NCBI RefSeq assembly: GCF_003253735.1
Contig: NZ_QKYW01000001.1
Coordinates: 1 to 64,000 of the forward strand
DNA from: Pseudomonas sp. URMO17WK12:I2
Lineage (GTDB): Bacteria > Pseudomonadota > Gammaproteobacteria > Pseudomonadales > Pseudomonadaceae
Reading direction: 5' to 3'
Length of the DNA: 64,000 nucleotides
Shown here piece after piece: positions 9,331 through 17,561 of this stretch. Both the position numbers and the translations under genes were made by a program. The number at the start of each line of letters is the position of its first letter. The first letter of the stretch is position 1. The notes under the pieces are model-generated. The model did no database searches and was not told the origin of the DNA. It worked only from the letters and a program-made list of their open reading frames with translations.

Positions 9331-11262
9331 TCAGGCCCAGGCGGCCGGCTCGCTGAACAGGCGCCCCTGCACCCCGCTGACGCCCATCGTGCGCAGCACC
9401 TCCCACTCCCCACGGGTTTCCACCCGCTCGGCAATCAATGGCAAGTCGATACTGTTGGCCGCTCGCTGCATGGCCTCGATGAACAGGCGCTTGTCGCTCT
9501 CCTGATCGATGCCGCGGATAAAGCTGCCATCCACCTTCAGGTAGGCCAGGCCGAGCTTGGCCAGGTTGCCGATCATGCTGAAGCGCCCACCGAAGTGCTG
9601 CAGGCCAAGTTCGACGCCCAGGCTGCGCAGCTTGCGGGTGATCGCCTCGAGCTCTGTGGAACCCGGCAACTGGCCTTCGTCCAGCTCCAGAATCAGGCGG
9701 CCACTGACTGCCGGGTTCAGCCGCAGGCGCTCGTAGATCTGCTGCAGGGTCAACGGATCACGCACGGTGATGCCCGACAAACTCAGCGCCACCGGCCCTT
9801 CATGATTGGCGAGCTGCGCCAGCAAGGCGTCGAGCATCACCAGATCCAGGCGCGCGGTCCAACCAAAGCGCTCCAGCCACGGCAGGAACTGGCCGGCCGG
9901 GATGGTCTCGCCATGCTCGTCGAGCAAGCGCGCCAGCACCTTGTTGTGCAGCACCTGAGTGGGATCGGCGGCGTTGACCACCGGCTGCACGTATTGCAGG
10001 AAGCGCCCCTGCTCCAGTGCACGGTCCAGCAGGCGATGCCAGTCGTTGCGCTCGTTGTTGGCGGCGGCCTGCTGGCGGTGCTCGACGAATGCCCAGTGAC
10101 TGCGGCCGTTGCTGACAGCCTCGGCCAGGGCGGCATCCAGCGCGCTGTAGAGCTCGCTGCTGCTCGCCCCCGGTGCGAAGGTGGTGATGCCGATATGCGC
10201 CACCGGCGAGCAATCGCTGGCACCGGTCTGCTGCAACGACAGCAGTGCGCTGCACAGCTGCTCGGCCAGTTGCTCGGCTTCATGGCGATCGATACCGCCG
10301 GCCAGCAAGGCGAATTCGCCGCCGCGATTACGCGCCAGCAGGAAGCGCCCCTGGCTGGCCTGCTGCAGCTGCTCGGCCACCGCCTTGAGCAACTGGTCGG
10401 TACGTTGGCCGCCGATGCGCTGGTTCAGCCCGGCCAGGTCGTTGACCCGCAACAGCATCAGCACACCGCTGCTGGCGCGCTCCTCTCCCGTCAGGCGGGC
10501 CTGCAGGTCGAGATCGAAATAGCGGCGGTTGGCCAGGCCGGTCAGGCTGTCCTGGTAGGCTTCGGCGTGCAGTTTCTCGCTACGTGAAGCTTCCTCGTCG
10601 AACAGCGTCTTGAGCTTCTCCACCATCTGGTTCATGGCGTTGACCACCCGGCGAAACTCCGGAGTACGCGGCAGGTTCGGCGCGCTGAGGAATTCGCGGC
10701 GGGCGATGGCGTTGGACTGCTCGACCATGTATTCCAGCGGGCGCAGTTGGCGCTTGAGCAGCAGCACGCCCAGGGTGATGCACAGCAGGCTGATCAGCGC
10801 CAGCCAAAGGAAGGTGGCGTAGGCGGTCTGCCACAGTTTGGCGATGGCGAAATACGGGTGGCTGACCACCTCGACCCGCGCAGCCTGATTCCAGCCATTA
10901 CTGACGATGGCGTCGCCCTGGGCTGGCGCCAGGTTCACCAGATCGGCGAACCACTGCGGCGCACCTCGGCCCAGGCTCGGGCCGGAGCGCTCGACCAGCA
11001 CTTTTTCATCCGGGCCGATCACCCGGATGCTCTCGAAATAGCCACTGTCGAAAATCGAGCTGACCATCAGTTCCAGCATCGCCGGGTCGTCCAGGTGCGA
11101 ACCGAGCGACAGCCCCAGTGCCGTGGCCGCGTCCTGCGCATGGGAGCGCAACTGGTTGACCTGCTGCCCGCGCGAACTTTCCACGTTGACCACGACGCTG
11201 CCGGCGAAACTCACCAGCATCAGCACGCAGATGGCGACACACAACTGCTTGAACAGTGACAT
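9331..11262 (-). CDS. lapD: LapD, inner-membrane c-di-GMP receptor with degenerate GGDEF and EAL domains
   Basis: 643 residues: TM helix (~5-27), periplasmic output domain (~28-147), second TM (~148-168), HAMP (~170-225), GGDEF-like domain (~235-395) and EAL-like domain (~405-640). The diguanylate cyclase motif reads RGGEF (313-317) and the EAL position reads KVLAR (441-445), so both enzymes should be dead and the protein should act as a receptor, as known for LapD. Trp124 in the periplasmic loop probably corresponds to the LapG-contacting Trp of P. fluorescens LapD. When c-di-GMP is bound, LapD sequesters LapG and the adhesin stays on the surface. The ATG is chosen because GAGGAG sits 6 bases upstream; an upstream TTG would add two residues. 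lapG is immediately upstream, making a lapG-lapD unit. Confidence 0.93.
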   Translation of the reverse strand: MSLFKQLCVAICVLMLVSFAGSVVVNVESSRGQQVNQLRSHAQDAATALGLSLGSHLDDPAMLELMVSSIFDSGYFESIRVIGPDEKVLVERSGPSLGRGAPQWFADLVNLAPAQGDAIVSNGWNQAARVEVVSHPYFAIAKLWQTAYATFLWLALISLLCITLGVLLLKRQLRPLEYMVEQSNAIARREFLSAPNLPRTPEFRRVVNAMNQMVEKLKTLFDEEASRSEKLHAEAYQDSLTGLANRRYFDLDLQARLTGEERASSGVLMLLRVNDLAGLNQRIGGQRTDQLLKAVAEQLQQASQGRFLLARNRGGEFALLAGGIDRHEAEQLAEQLCSALLSLQQTGASDCSPVAHIGITTFAPGASSSELYSALDAALAEAVSNGRSHWAFVEHRQQAAANNERNDWHRLLDRALEQGRFLQYVQPVVNAADPTQVLHNKVLARLLDEHGETIPAGQFLPWLERFGWTARLDLVMLDALLAQLANHEGPVALSLSGITVRDPLTLQQIYERLRLNPAVSGRLILELDEGQLPGSTELEAITRKLRSLGVELGLQHFGGRFSMIGNLAKLGLAYLKVDGSFIRGIDQESDKRLFIEAMQRAANSIDLPLIAERVETRGEWEVLRTMGVSGVQGRLFSEPAAWA

Positions 11263-11282
11263 GCACAACTCCTCGCTACGCC

Positions 11283-11990
11283 TTAAGGAAACCCTTCGGC
11301 GCGCATCTTCTTCAACAAATCCTGCCAGCGCGAAAGGCGCTTGCTGTCTCCCACCTGCTTGCCGCCAGCCGGCCCCGGCACCCAGAGCCCTTCGGCATTG
11401 AAGGCATACACGGGCACCAGGTCATTGCGCTCGGTGGCGGGCTCGATGGCATCGATCAGGTTATCCAGTACCAGCGGTACCGAGGTGGGGGTCGGGTAAT
11501 AGGTCAGCACCATATGTGCCTGGTTCAGGCGCACCGCCTTGACGTAGGTGATGCGCAGCTTCTCGCTCGGTACCCCCAGCTCACGCAGGCTGAAGTACTT
11601 GGCGATGGCGTAATCTTCGCAATCGGCGGCGCCGCGCATCAGCGCCTCGACGGGCGTCGCCCAGTAGTCGGCAACGCCCCAGATTTCCTGGTCGTCACGG
11701 AAACGCAATTGCAGGTTGAAAAACCGGTTCACGGCCTTGAGCTTGTCGGCCTCCGGGGCGTTGCGCTGCTCGTCGAGCAGCCGTTGCCAGGCATCGATGC
11801 GGGGTTTGCCGGCGCCCAAAGGGCCATACAGTTGCTCGGCACGGGCGGCAATACGCTGGAAGTCCCACTGCGCTTGCAGGCCGCCAGCCACCAGCGACAG
11901 GGCGAGCAGCCACACCACCAGCAACGGCCAGCGATAACGAAGTGAGAGAACGCCAGAACCGCCGATTGGCACGACAATGCTTCCAGACAC
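11283..11990 (-). CDS. lapG: LapG, periplasmic cysteine protease that releases the adhesin
   Basis: 235 residues, transglutaminase-like cysteine protease (DUF920/peptidase C93 type). A membrane or signal segment covers ~21-40 (WPLLVVWLLALSLVAGGLQA). The catalytic triad is visible as Cys124 (GAADCEDYAIAKY), His159 (NQAHMVLTY) and Asp176 (LVLDNL). In the known system it cuts a double-alanine site in the LapA N-terminus when LapD lets it go at low c-di-GMP; that target site is upstream of this window. Only 20 bases separate it from lapD, so the two are probably co-transcribed. The start given is GTG with no clear ribosome-binding site, so the exact N-terminus is uncertain; the signal segment fixes it to within about 20 residues. 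Confidence 0.9.
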   Translation of the reverse strand: MSGSIVVPIGGSGVLSLRYRWPLLVVWLLALSLVAGGLQAQWDFQRIAARAEQLYGPLGAGKPRIDAWQRLLDEQRNAPEADKLKAVNRFFNLQLRFRDDQEIWGVADYWATPVEALMRGAADCEDYAIAKYFSLRELGVPSEKLRITYVKAVRLNQAHMVLTYYPTPTSVPLVLDNLIDAIEPATERNDLVPVYAFNAEGLWVPGPAGGKQVGDSKRLSRWQDLLKKMRAEGFP

Positions 11991-12094
11991 GCAACGTCGT
12001 CATGGTGCGGCGCGGGCACGCAAAAAACAATTGCTAGATGCCACTACAGGCGACGAACGTGCCGATGTACTCGCAGAGCGCATCGGCACGGCTG

Positions 12095-12550
12095 TCAGCG
12101 CTGGCGCTCGGGCATGCCCTGGATACGCCGGGGCGCTTCGCGCTGCTGCCATTGCGGCGGCGAATAGCGCTGGCGCTGCTGTTGCTGGTAGTGATGGCGC
12201 TGCCCTTCCCAACCCGGCCGCGGTGCCGGGCGGTAGTCACGCCGATTGCGATCATGGCGACCGTAATAGCGTTGGTCATAACCCGGCGGGTTGTAGTGGC
12301 GCGGCGGCGGTGGCGGCGCGTAATACCCGGGCGGCGGTGCATGGTAGACCGGCGGTGCGTAGCGTCGGTCGTAGCGCCGATCCTCATAGACGTATACGCG
12401 GGGTGCGCCATACACCTCGGTGCGCTCCACATAGGTGCCCGGGCGGTACTCACGTTCGTAATAGCGATTGCCATAGCGACTGTCGCCGTACACGGCACAA
12501 CCTGTCAGCGAGAAACCCAACAACGCAACGAGCATGGATTTACGGATCAT
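12095..12550 (-). CDS. Tyr/Arg/Pro-rich lipoprotein of unknown function
   Basis: 151 residues. The lipoprotein signal peptide MIRKSMLVALLGFSLTGC ends in the lipobox LTGC, giving Cys18 as the lipidated residue. The mature part is low complexity, rich in Tyr, Arg, Pro and His, with runs such as PPPPP and QQQQ and no recognisable domain. AAGGAGG before this ATG decides the start; a longer frame continues upstream but has no ribosome-binding site. It reads in the same direction as lapG, about 100 bases upstream of it. Similar Pseudomonas lipoproteins are annotated only as hypothetical, and no function is claimed. Confidence 0.75.
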   Translation of the reverse strand: MIRKSMLVALLGFSLTGCAVYGDSRYGNRYYEREYRPGTYVERTEVYGAPRVYVYEDRRYDRRYAPPVYHAPPPGYYAPPPPPRHYNPPGYDQRYYGRHDRNRRDYRPAPRPGWEGQRHHYQQQQRQRYSPPQWQQREAPRRIQGMPERQR

Positions 12551-12809
12551 GGGGCGGCCTCCTTCGACCGCGAAACGCACATCAGCGGCTGCCGATGCCG
12601 GGAGTGCTCCCAATCCATCAGACAATGGCGCGCAGGCCGAATCCGCTCCGCTCGTCGGTGAGTCGCTACAAATGATTTCAGAAGAGACCGCTACAACGCT
12701 GAACACCATGCGCCGAAACCGCGCAGCGAATTCTGATCACGCACCAGGAAGACGCAACGAATCTCCCAGCCAAAACCCCTAGCCCCGTGCCAGACGTTCT
12801 GTCACACCC

Positions 12810-12825
12810 TGGCACGATCCTCGCT
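12810..12825 (+). promoter_or_regulatory. Candidate sigma-54 (RpoN) promoter for the guanidine operon
   Basis: TGGCACGATCCTCGCT matches the -24/-12 consensus TGGCACG-N4-TTGCW at all fixed positions but one, with the required GG-N10-GC spacing. Transcription would start near 12836, about 57 bases before the guanidine-I riboswitch. Sigma-54 with NtrC is a usual arrangement for nitrogen-source genes. An NtrC-like half site GCACCA lies at 12741, but no full palindrome is seen. An 8-bp inverted repeat (CGTGCCAG 12786-12793 and CTGGCACG 12809-12816) overlaps the -24 element. Confidence 0.6.
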
Positions 12826-12892
12826 TAGACCTGGATGTGCAGGAAAGCCCCGGTAATGGCCTGGGTCGCGGCATCACAATTTGCAAATAGCC

Positions 12893-12995
12893 GACTAGGG
12901 TTCCGGTTCGCCAGCAACGGCGAATGACTGGTCCGAGAGTTGGCGACCTCCTCGAGGGGTTACACGGCGGGACAAAAGCCCGGGAGAACGCGCCC
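12893..12995 (+). ncRNA. Guanidine-I riboswitch (ykkC class)
   Basis: The hallmark ykkC strings occur in order: CTAGGGTTCCGGT, then ACTGGTCCGAGAGTTGGCGA, then ACACGGCGGGACAAAAG and CCCGGGAGAA. This is the conserved guanidinium-binding core. It sits in the leader of an ABC importer operon with urea/guanidine carboxylase-associated genes, which is its classic context. Guanidine binding normally turns expression on. The leader continues about 57 bases to the first ATG. The remaining gene-free DNA (12551-12892) holds the sigma-54-like promoter and nothing else recognised. Confidence 0.93.
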
Positions 12996-13052
12996 CCAGC
13001 GATGGGACATGCCGCGCACTCCTGCCCGCCCTTTCTCGAACTGGAGGTCCCC

Positions 13053-14120
13053 ATGCGCAAGCCCCGTCTTTTCTCCGTTCTCGCCGCCGGTCTCGCGGCA
13101 GCCATCACCCTCAACAGCCAGGCGGTCCAGAAGGACAGTTTCAGCGTCTGCTGGACCCTCTACGCCGGCTGGATGCCCTGGGAATACGGCGCCACCCAAG
13201 GCATCGTCGACAAGTGGGCAAAGAAGTACGGCATCAACATCGATGTGGTGCAACTCAACGACTACGTCGAGTCGATCAACCAGTACAGCGCCGGCCAGTT
13301 CGACGGCTGCACCATGACCAACATGGATGCCCTGACCATCCCCGCCGCCGGTGGCGTGGACAGCACCGCGCTGATCGTCGGCGACTTCTCCAACGGCAAC
13401 GACGGCGTGGTGCTCAAGGGCGAGAAGAAAACCCTTGCCGACCTCAAGGGCCAGAACGTCAACCTGGTCGAGCTCTCGGTCTCTCACTACCTGCTCGCCC
13501 GCGGCCTGGAAAAGGCCGGCCTGAGCGAGCGTGACCTGAAGGTGGTGAACACCTCGGATGCCGACATGGTCGCCGCCTTCGCCACCCAGGACGTCACCGC
13601 AGTCACCACCTGGAACCCGCTGCTCGCCGAAATCGAAGCCACGCCCGGGGTGACCAAGGTCTTCGACTCCAGCCAGATTCCCGGCGAAATCATTGACCTG
13701 ATGGTGGTCAACAGCGACACCCTCAAGGACAACCCGGCCCTGGGCAAGGCGCTGACCGGCGCCTGGTACGAAATCATGGCGACCATGGGCGACAGCGGCG
13801 CTGCCGGCCAGGCGGCCCGCGAGCACATGGCCAAGGCCTCGGGCACCGACCTGAAGAGCTACGAGGCGCAGCTCGCCACCACCAAGATGTTCTACAGCGC
13901 CAAGGACGCCGTGGCCTTCACCAAGAGCCCGCGCCTTCCGGAAACCATGAGCAAGGTCGCAGCCTTCTCCTTCGATCACGGCCTGCTCGGCGAGGGCGCG
14001 CAGAGCGCCGATGCCATCGGCATGAGCTTCGCGGGCGGCGCGACCACTGGCGACCAGGGCAACCTCAAGCTGCGCTTCGACCCGACCTACATGCAGATGG
14101 CCGCCGACGGCCAGCTTTGA
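13053..14120 (+). CDS. Periplasmic substrate-binding protein of the guanidine-locus ABC importer
   Basis: 355 residues, NitT/TauT-type (nitrate/taurine family) binding protein of the urea-amidolyase-associated subfamily. A signal peptide covers ~1-24 (MRKPRLFSVLAAGLAAAITL, then NSQA). The mature protein begins with the family-typical stretch WTLYAGWMPWEYG. The start is set by CTGGAGGT 5 bases upstream of the ATG; the longer open frame runs back into the riboswitch. It is the first gene after the guanidine-I riboswitch, followed by permease, ATPase and two DUF1989 genes. The inferred ligand is guanidine, from RNA control and gene context. The family also includes carriers for other small nitrogen compounds, so the ligand is not proven by sequence. 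Confidence 0.88.
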   Translation: MRKPRLFSVLAAGLAAAITLNSQAVQKDSFSVCWTLYAGWMPWEYGATQGIVDKWAKKYGINIDVVQLNDYVESINQYSAGQFDGCTMTNMDALTIPAAGGVDSTALIVGDFSNGNDGVVLKGEKKTLADLKGQNVNLVELSVSHYLLARGLEKAGLSERDLKVVNTSDADMVAAFATQDVTAVTTWNPLLAEIEATPGVTKVFDSSQIPGEIIDLMVVNSDTLKDNPALGKALTGAWYEIMATMGDSGAAGQAAREHMAKASGTDLKSYEAQLATTKMFYSAKDAVAFTKSPRLPETMSKVAAFSFDHGLLGEGAQSADAIGMSFAGGATTGDQGNLKLRFDPTYMQMAADGQL

Positions 14121-14187
14121 TTCTCCCGGGAGTGCGGGGTGGATCGGACCACCGCTTCGCAATCCCAACACGCCTAACGAGATCGCC

Positions 14188-15003
14188 ATGCGCCTGATCA
14201 ACCGACATCCCGACCGGGCCGGCCGCCTGCTGCTGGTGTTGCTGCCATTCGCGCTGCTGCTGTTCGCCTACTTCACGGCGTCGGCGCAGCGCCTGGCAGA
14301 CAACCCCAACGACAAGTTGCTGCCCAGCGCCAGCCAGATGGTTGCGGCCGTCGACCGCCTGGCTTTCACCGAAGACAAACGCACTGGCGAATATGCCTTC
14401 TGGCAGGACACCACCTCGAGCCTGACGCGCCTCGGCTTGGGTATCGGCATCGCTGCCGTGGTCGGCCTGTGCCTGGGTATCGCTGCAGGCATTCTGCCGC
14501 TGCTAGGGGCACCGCTGTCACCACTGCTCACTGTGCTGTCGATGGTGCCACCGTTGGCGATATTGCCGATCCTGTTCATCGTTTTCGGCCTCGGTGAGCT
14601 GTCCAAGGTGATGCTGATCGTCATCGGCATCACCCCGATCCTGGCCCGTGATCTTGAACAACGCGCCCGGGAAATCCCCCAGGAACTGTTGATCAAGGCA
14701 CAGACCCTTGGCGCCAGCACCTGGACGCTGATCCTGCGCGTGGTGCTGCCGCAGCTGCTGCCACGCCTGCTCATCGCTTTACGCCTGGTGCTGGGCTCCG
14801 CCTGGCTGTTCCTGATCGCTGCCGAAGCCATCGCCAGTACCGACGGCCTGGGCTATCGCATCTTCCTGGTACGCCGCTACATGGCCATGGACGTGATCCT
14901 GCCGTACGTGGTGTGGATCACCCTGCTCGCCTGGCTGATGGACCTTGGTCTGCGCCAACTGACGCGGCTGTGCTTCCCCTGGTACGAGGGGGCAAAAGCA
15001 TGA
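14188..15003 (+). CDS. ABC importer permease of the guanidine locus
   Basis: 271 residues, BPD_transp_1 (SsuC/TauC-like) inner-membrane permease with about six transmembrane helices. The EAA-like cytoplasmic loop is around AQTLGASTWTLILRVVLPQL, which docks the ATPase. The stop codon overlaps the ATPase start (ATGA), so the two are translationally coupled. It should form the channel for the substrate delivered by the binding protein upstream. The 67-base gap before it contains GGGTGGATCGGACCACC, a fragment resembling a Pseudomonas dispersed repeat. Confidence 0.88.
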   Translation: MRLINRHPDRAGRLLLVLLPFALLLFAYFTASAQRLADNPNDKLLPSASQMVAAVDRLAFTEDKRTGEYAFWQDTTSSLTRLGLGIGIAAVVGLCLGIAAGILPLLGAPLSPLLTVLSMVPPLAILPILFIVFGLGELSKVMLIVIGITPILARDLEQRAREIPQELLIKAQTLGASTWTLILRVVLPQLLPRLLIALRLVLGSAWLFLIAAEAIASTDGLGYRIFLVRRYMAMDVILPYVVWITLLAWLMDLGLRQLTRLCFPWYEGAKA

Positions 15004-15938
15004 GGGATAAAAAAAGTAGCGCCGTAGCGAGCGAGTCGCTGGCAAGGCGCACGGAGCGCAGCGACCGGAATGGACAAGTAGTCCCTGAGGATTGCGAGCA
15101 CCGCGCAACGCAGCCAGCGGCTCGCGCAGTAGGCGCTTTCATCGAGGTAAAAAACGTTTGGCAGACTTATGGCGACCAGACCGTTCTGGAACGCCTGAAC
15201 CTGTCCATCGCCGAAGGCGAGTTCTGCACCCTGGTCGGTGCCTCCGGTTGCGGCAAGTCGACCTTCCTGCGCCTGCTGCTGGGCCAGGAGCGCCCCAGCA
15301 AGGGCGAGATCCTGCTGGGCGGTAAACCGCTGGCCGGCGAGCCGGATGCCAGCCGTGGCGTGGTGTTTCAGCGCTACTCGGTATTCCCGCACCTGAGCGT
15401 GCTGGATAACGTCGCCATCGGCCTGGAGCTGCCGCGCTCCGCCCTGCTCGGCCGGCTGTTCGGCAGCGCCAAGCGCGCCGCCCGGGAACAGGCCGCCGAG
15501 CTGCTGCAGAAAGTCGGCCTCGGCCATGCCCTCGACAAATACCCCAGCCAGCTCTCCGGCGGCATGCAGCAACGCCTGGCGATTGCCCAGGCACTGATCA
15601 TGAAACCCCGTGTACTGCTGCTCGACGAACCCTTCGGCGCCTTGGATCCCGGCATCCGCAAGGACATGCACGCCCTGCTGCTCGAACTGTGGCGCGAAAC
15701 CGGGCTGACCGTGTTCATGGTCACCCACGACCTGTCCGAAGGCTTCAGCCTCGGCACCCGCCTGATGGTGTTCGACAAGACCCGCATCGACCCACACGCG
15801 CCAAACGCCTTTGGCGCGCGCATCACCTACGACATTCCTCTCAACGAAGATCGCCGAGCCGTCCGTGCCGCGCTCGACACGCTGCCGGCCCACCTGACCG
15901 ACGGCCTGCCAACTGCCCAACAAGGAGTCCGAGCATGA
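15000..15938 (+). CDS. ABC importer ATPase of the guanidine locus, with an in-frame repeat insertion at its N-terminus
   Basis: 312 residues, SsuB/TauB-type ATPase. Walker A is GASGCGKST, the signature LSGGMQQR, Walker B VLLLDEPFGALD and the switch histidine VTHD. The ABC domain starts only at about residue 47 (FIEVKNVWQTYG). Residues 7-46 are encoded by a 120-bp palindromic element (15018-15137); 120 is a multiple of three, so the frame is kept. Without it the protein would begin MRDKKS-FIEVKNVW, a normal family N-terminus. It overlaps the permease stop and the next gene start by ATGA junctions, so all are in one operon. Whether the extra 40 residues harm function cannot be told from sequence. 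Confidence 0.88.
   Translation: MRDKKSSAVASESLARRTERSDRNGQVVPEDCEHRATQPAARAVGAFIEVKNVWQTYGDQTVLERLNLSIAEGEFCTLVGASGCGKSTFLRLLLGQERPSKGEILLGGKPLAGEPDASRGVVFQRYSVFPHLSVLDNVAIGLELPRSALLGRLFGSAKRAAREQAAELLQKVGLGHALDKYPSQLSGGMQQRLAIAQALIMKPRVLLLDEPFGALDPGIRKDMHALLLELWRETGLTVFMVTHDLSEGFSLGTRLMVFDKTRIDPHAPNAFGARITYDIPLNEDRRAVRAALDTLPAHLTDGLPTAQQGVRA
15018..15137. repeat. 120-bp palindromic (MITE/REP-like) element inside the ABC ATPase gene
   Basis: The ends are imperfect inverted repeats of about 25 bases: 15018-15043 (AGCGCCGTAGCG... ending TCGCTGGC) and 15113-15137 (GCCAGCGG... ending AGGCGCT). The centre folds as GGAC-AAGTA-GTCC. The codon content is unlike the rest of the gene, and the ABC-domain homology begins right after the element. 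There is no transposase, so it would be a non-autonomous element. Family identity needs a genome search. Confidence 0.7.
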
Positions 15939-16663
15939 CTGCCTCTCTAACCCTGCGCCCCACCCTCTATGAGGAAACCGTCCCCGGCGGCGGCCATACC
16001 TCGTTCGTGCTCAAGCGCGGCCAACTGCTGCGCCTCACCGATATCGAAGGCGGCGCCAACGTCAGCCTGCTGCTATTCAACGCCGTCGAGAAAAGCGAGC
16101 GCCTGAACCTGCCCGACACCCTCAAGGGCCAGCACACGGCCAAGCTCACCGCCGGTCATTGCCTGTACTCGGACATGGGCAAGGTACTGGCGGCCATCAC
16201 CGCCGACACCTGCGGCTGGCACGACAGCTTCGGCGGCGTACTGAATGCCGAGGAAGTCGCCGAGAAGTATGGCCAGGGCCACTACCAGGAACTGCGCAAC
16301 GGCTTCTTCCGCAACGGCACGGACAACCTGCTGGTGGAAATGGGCAAGTGGAACCTCGCCCTTCCGGACCTGCTGATGAACCTCAACCTGTTCAGCCGCG
16401 TGGACGTCGATGCAAACGGCGGCTTTCAGTTCCAGCCCGGCAACAGCCAGGCGGGTGGCTACATCGAGCTGTACGCGCCGATGGACACCCTGGTGGTGCT
16501 CACCGCCCTGCAACACCCGATGGACCCCAATCCGCAGTACGCGCCCAAGCCGGTGCAACTGGCCTGGAGCAAGGTCGAGAGCGACGGCATCAGTGTGCTG
16601 TGCCGCACCTCACGCCCGGAAAACGGCCGTGCCTTCCACAACACCGAACGCCAGTACCTCTGA
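15935..16663 (+). CDS. Urea/guanidine carboxylase-associated protein 1 (DUF1989), carboxyguanidine deiminase subunit
   Basis: 242 residues of the DUF1989 family (UAAP1 type). The family paralogue pair has been shown to form carboxyguanidine deiminase (CgdAB), which converts carboxyguanidine to allophanate and ammonia. The conserved metal-site region is seen as [12 protein letters not shown], with Cys and His spaced as in its partner. It overlaps the ATPase stop by ATGA, with AAGGAG upstream. The partner gene follows 10 bases later and shares the same fold (compare [16 protein letters not shown] and TCGRHD/TCGWHD). Which of the two corresponds to CgdA or CgdB is not decided here, so no symbol is given. 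Confidence 0.88.
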   Translation: MTASLTLRPTLYEETVPGGGHTSFVLKRGQLLRLTDIEGGANVSLLLFNAVEKSERLNLPDTLKGQHTAKLTAGHCLYSDMGKVLAAITADTCGWHDSFGGVLNAEEVAEKYGQGHYQELRNGFFRNGTDNLLVEMGKWNLALPDLLMNLNLFSRVDVDANGGFQFQPGNSQAGGYIELYAPMDTLVVLTALQHPMDPNPQYAPKPVQLAWSKVESDGISVLCRTSRPENGRAFHNTERQYL

Positions 16664-16673
16664 GGATGCCGAC

Positions 16674-17309
16674 ATGAACCTGACCGCCAGCAACCTGCAT
16701 CCCGAAACCGCCGTGCTGCGCCATACCATCCCGGCGGGCGAGCCCTACCTGTTCGAGGTCAAGGCCGGGCAGACCCTGCGCCTGCATGACCTGGAAGGCA
16801 ACCAGGCGATCGATACCCTGTTCTTCGCCGCCGCCAACCCGCGTGAGCGCTTCGATCCGCAGCGCACCCTGCGCAAGCAGAACAACGTCTACCTGACCAC
16901 CGGCACGGTGCTCTACTCCAACCTCGGCAAGCCGCTGCTGACCATCGTCGCCGACACCTGTGGGCGCCACGATACCCTCGGCGGCGCCTGCGCCCAGGAG
17001 AGCAACACCGTGCGTTACGCGCTGGACAAGCGCTACATGCACAGCTGCCGCGACAACTTCCTGCGCGCCAGCCTGCACGACGGCCGCCTGGAGAAGCGCG
17101 ACATCGGCGCCAACATCAACTTCTTCATGAACGTACCGGTCACCCCAGAGGGCGGGCTGACCTTCGAGGACGGCATTTCCGCGCCGGGCAAGTACGTCGA
17201 GCTGCGCGCCGAGACCGACGTGATCGTGCTGATCTCCAATTGCCCGCAGCTCAACAACCCCTGCAACGGCTGGAACCCGACGCCTTCCGAGGTGCTGGTA
17301 TGGAACTGA
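16674..17309 (+). CDS. Urea/guanidine carboxylase-associated protein 2 (DUF1989), carboxyguanidine deiminase subunit
   Basis: 211 residues, the second DUF1989 protein (UAAP2 type). The motif [14 protein letters not shown] carries the conserved Cys and His, and [10 protein letters not shown] and [12 protein letters not shown] are family-typical. It starts 10 bases after its paralogue, so the two are expected to be made together and to form a heteromeric deiminase. The predicted role is deimination of carboxyguanidine made by the carboxylase encoded downstream. It is the last gene before a 321-base gap that holds a repeat and a guanidine-II riboswitch. Confidence 0.88.
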   Translation: MNLTASNLHPETAVLRHTIPAGEPYLFEVKAGQTLRLHDLEGNQAIDTLFFAAANPRERFDPQRTLRKQNNVYLTTGTVLYSNLGKPLLTIVADTCGRHDTLGGACAQESNTVRYALDKRYMHSCRDNFLRASLHDGRLEKRDIGANINFFMNVPVTPEGGLTFEDGISAPGKYVELRAETDVIVLISNCPQLNNPCNGWNPTPSEVLVWN

Positions 17310-17396
17310 GCCAATGCCTGCGCCGCTTCCTGCTGCTGATCTGCCAGAGCCGTTCAGGGCAATGCCTGAACACCGCTCCCCAGAAAAACCGTGACT

Positions 17397-17536
17397 CGTA
17401 GGGTGGATCGGGGCGCGTAGCCGTCGCTCTCCACCAATTGGTGAAAACGTAGGCCCGTCGGATGGGTCGGGCCGCGTAGGTGAAACCCATCAATGCACTC
17501 GCAGATTTCACCTAAGCGACCCAACCCGCCCTACGA
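17397..17536. repeat. Pseudomonas dispersed repeat of the GTAGGGTGG type
   Basis: A roughly 140-bp segment has inverted ends, CGTAGGGTGGAT at the left and the complement of CGTAGGGCGGGT at the right. It contains further copies of the same word (CGTAGGC..., CGTAGGTGAAACCCATC). Strings like GTAGGGTGG with AACCCATC/CACC are scattered between Pseudomonas genes. It lies between the deiminase genes and the guanidine-II riboswitch and separates the locus into two transcriptional parts. No coding potential is seen. Confidence 0.6.
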
Positions 17537-17561
17537 AAGACACCTCGCTACTCGAACAAAG

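Noticed and set aside
12741..12746. NtrC site upstream of the sigma-54-like promoter
   Set aside because: Only a half site (GCACCA) is present; no matching second half at the right distance.
12924..13052. N-terminal extension of the guanidine binding protein
   Set aside because: The extended frame lies inside the riboswitch leader; the ATG at 13053 has a good ribosome-binding site and starts a signal peptide.
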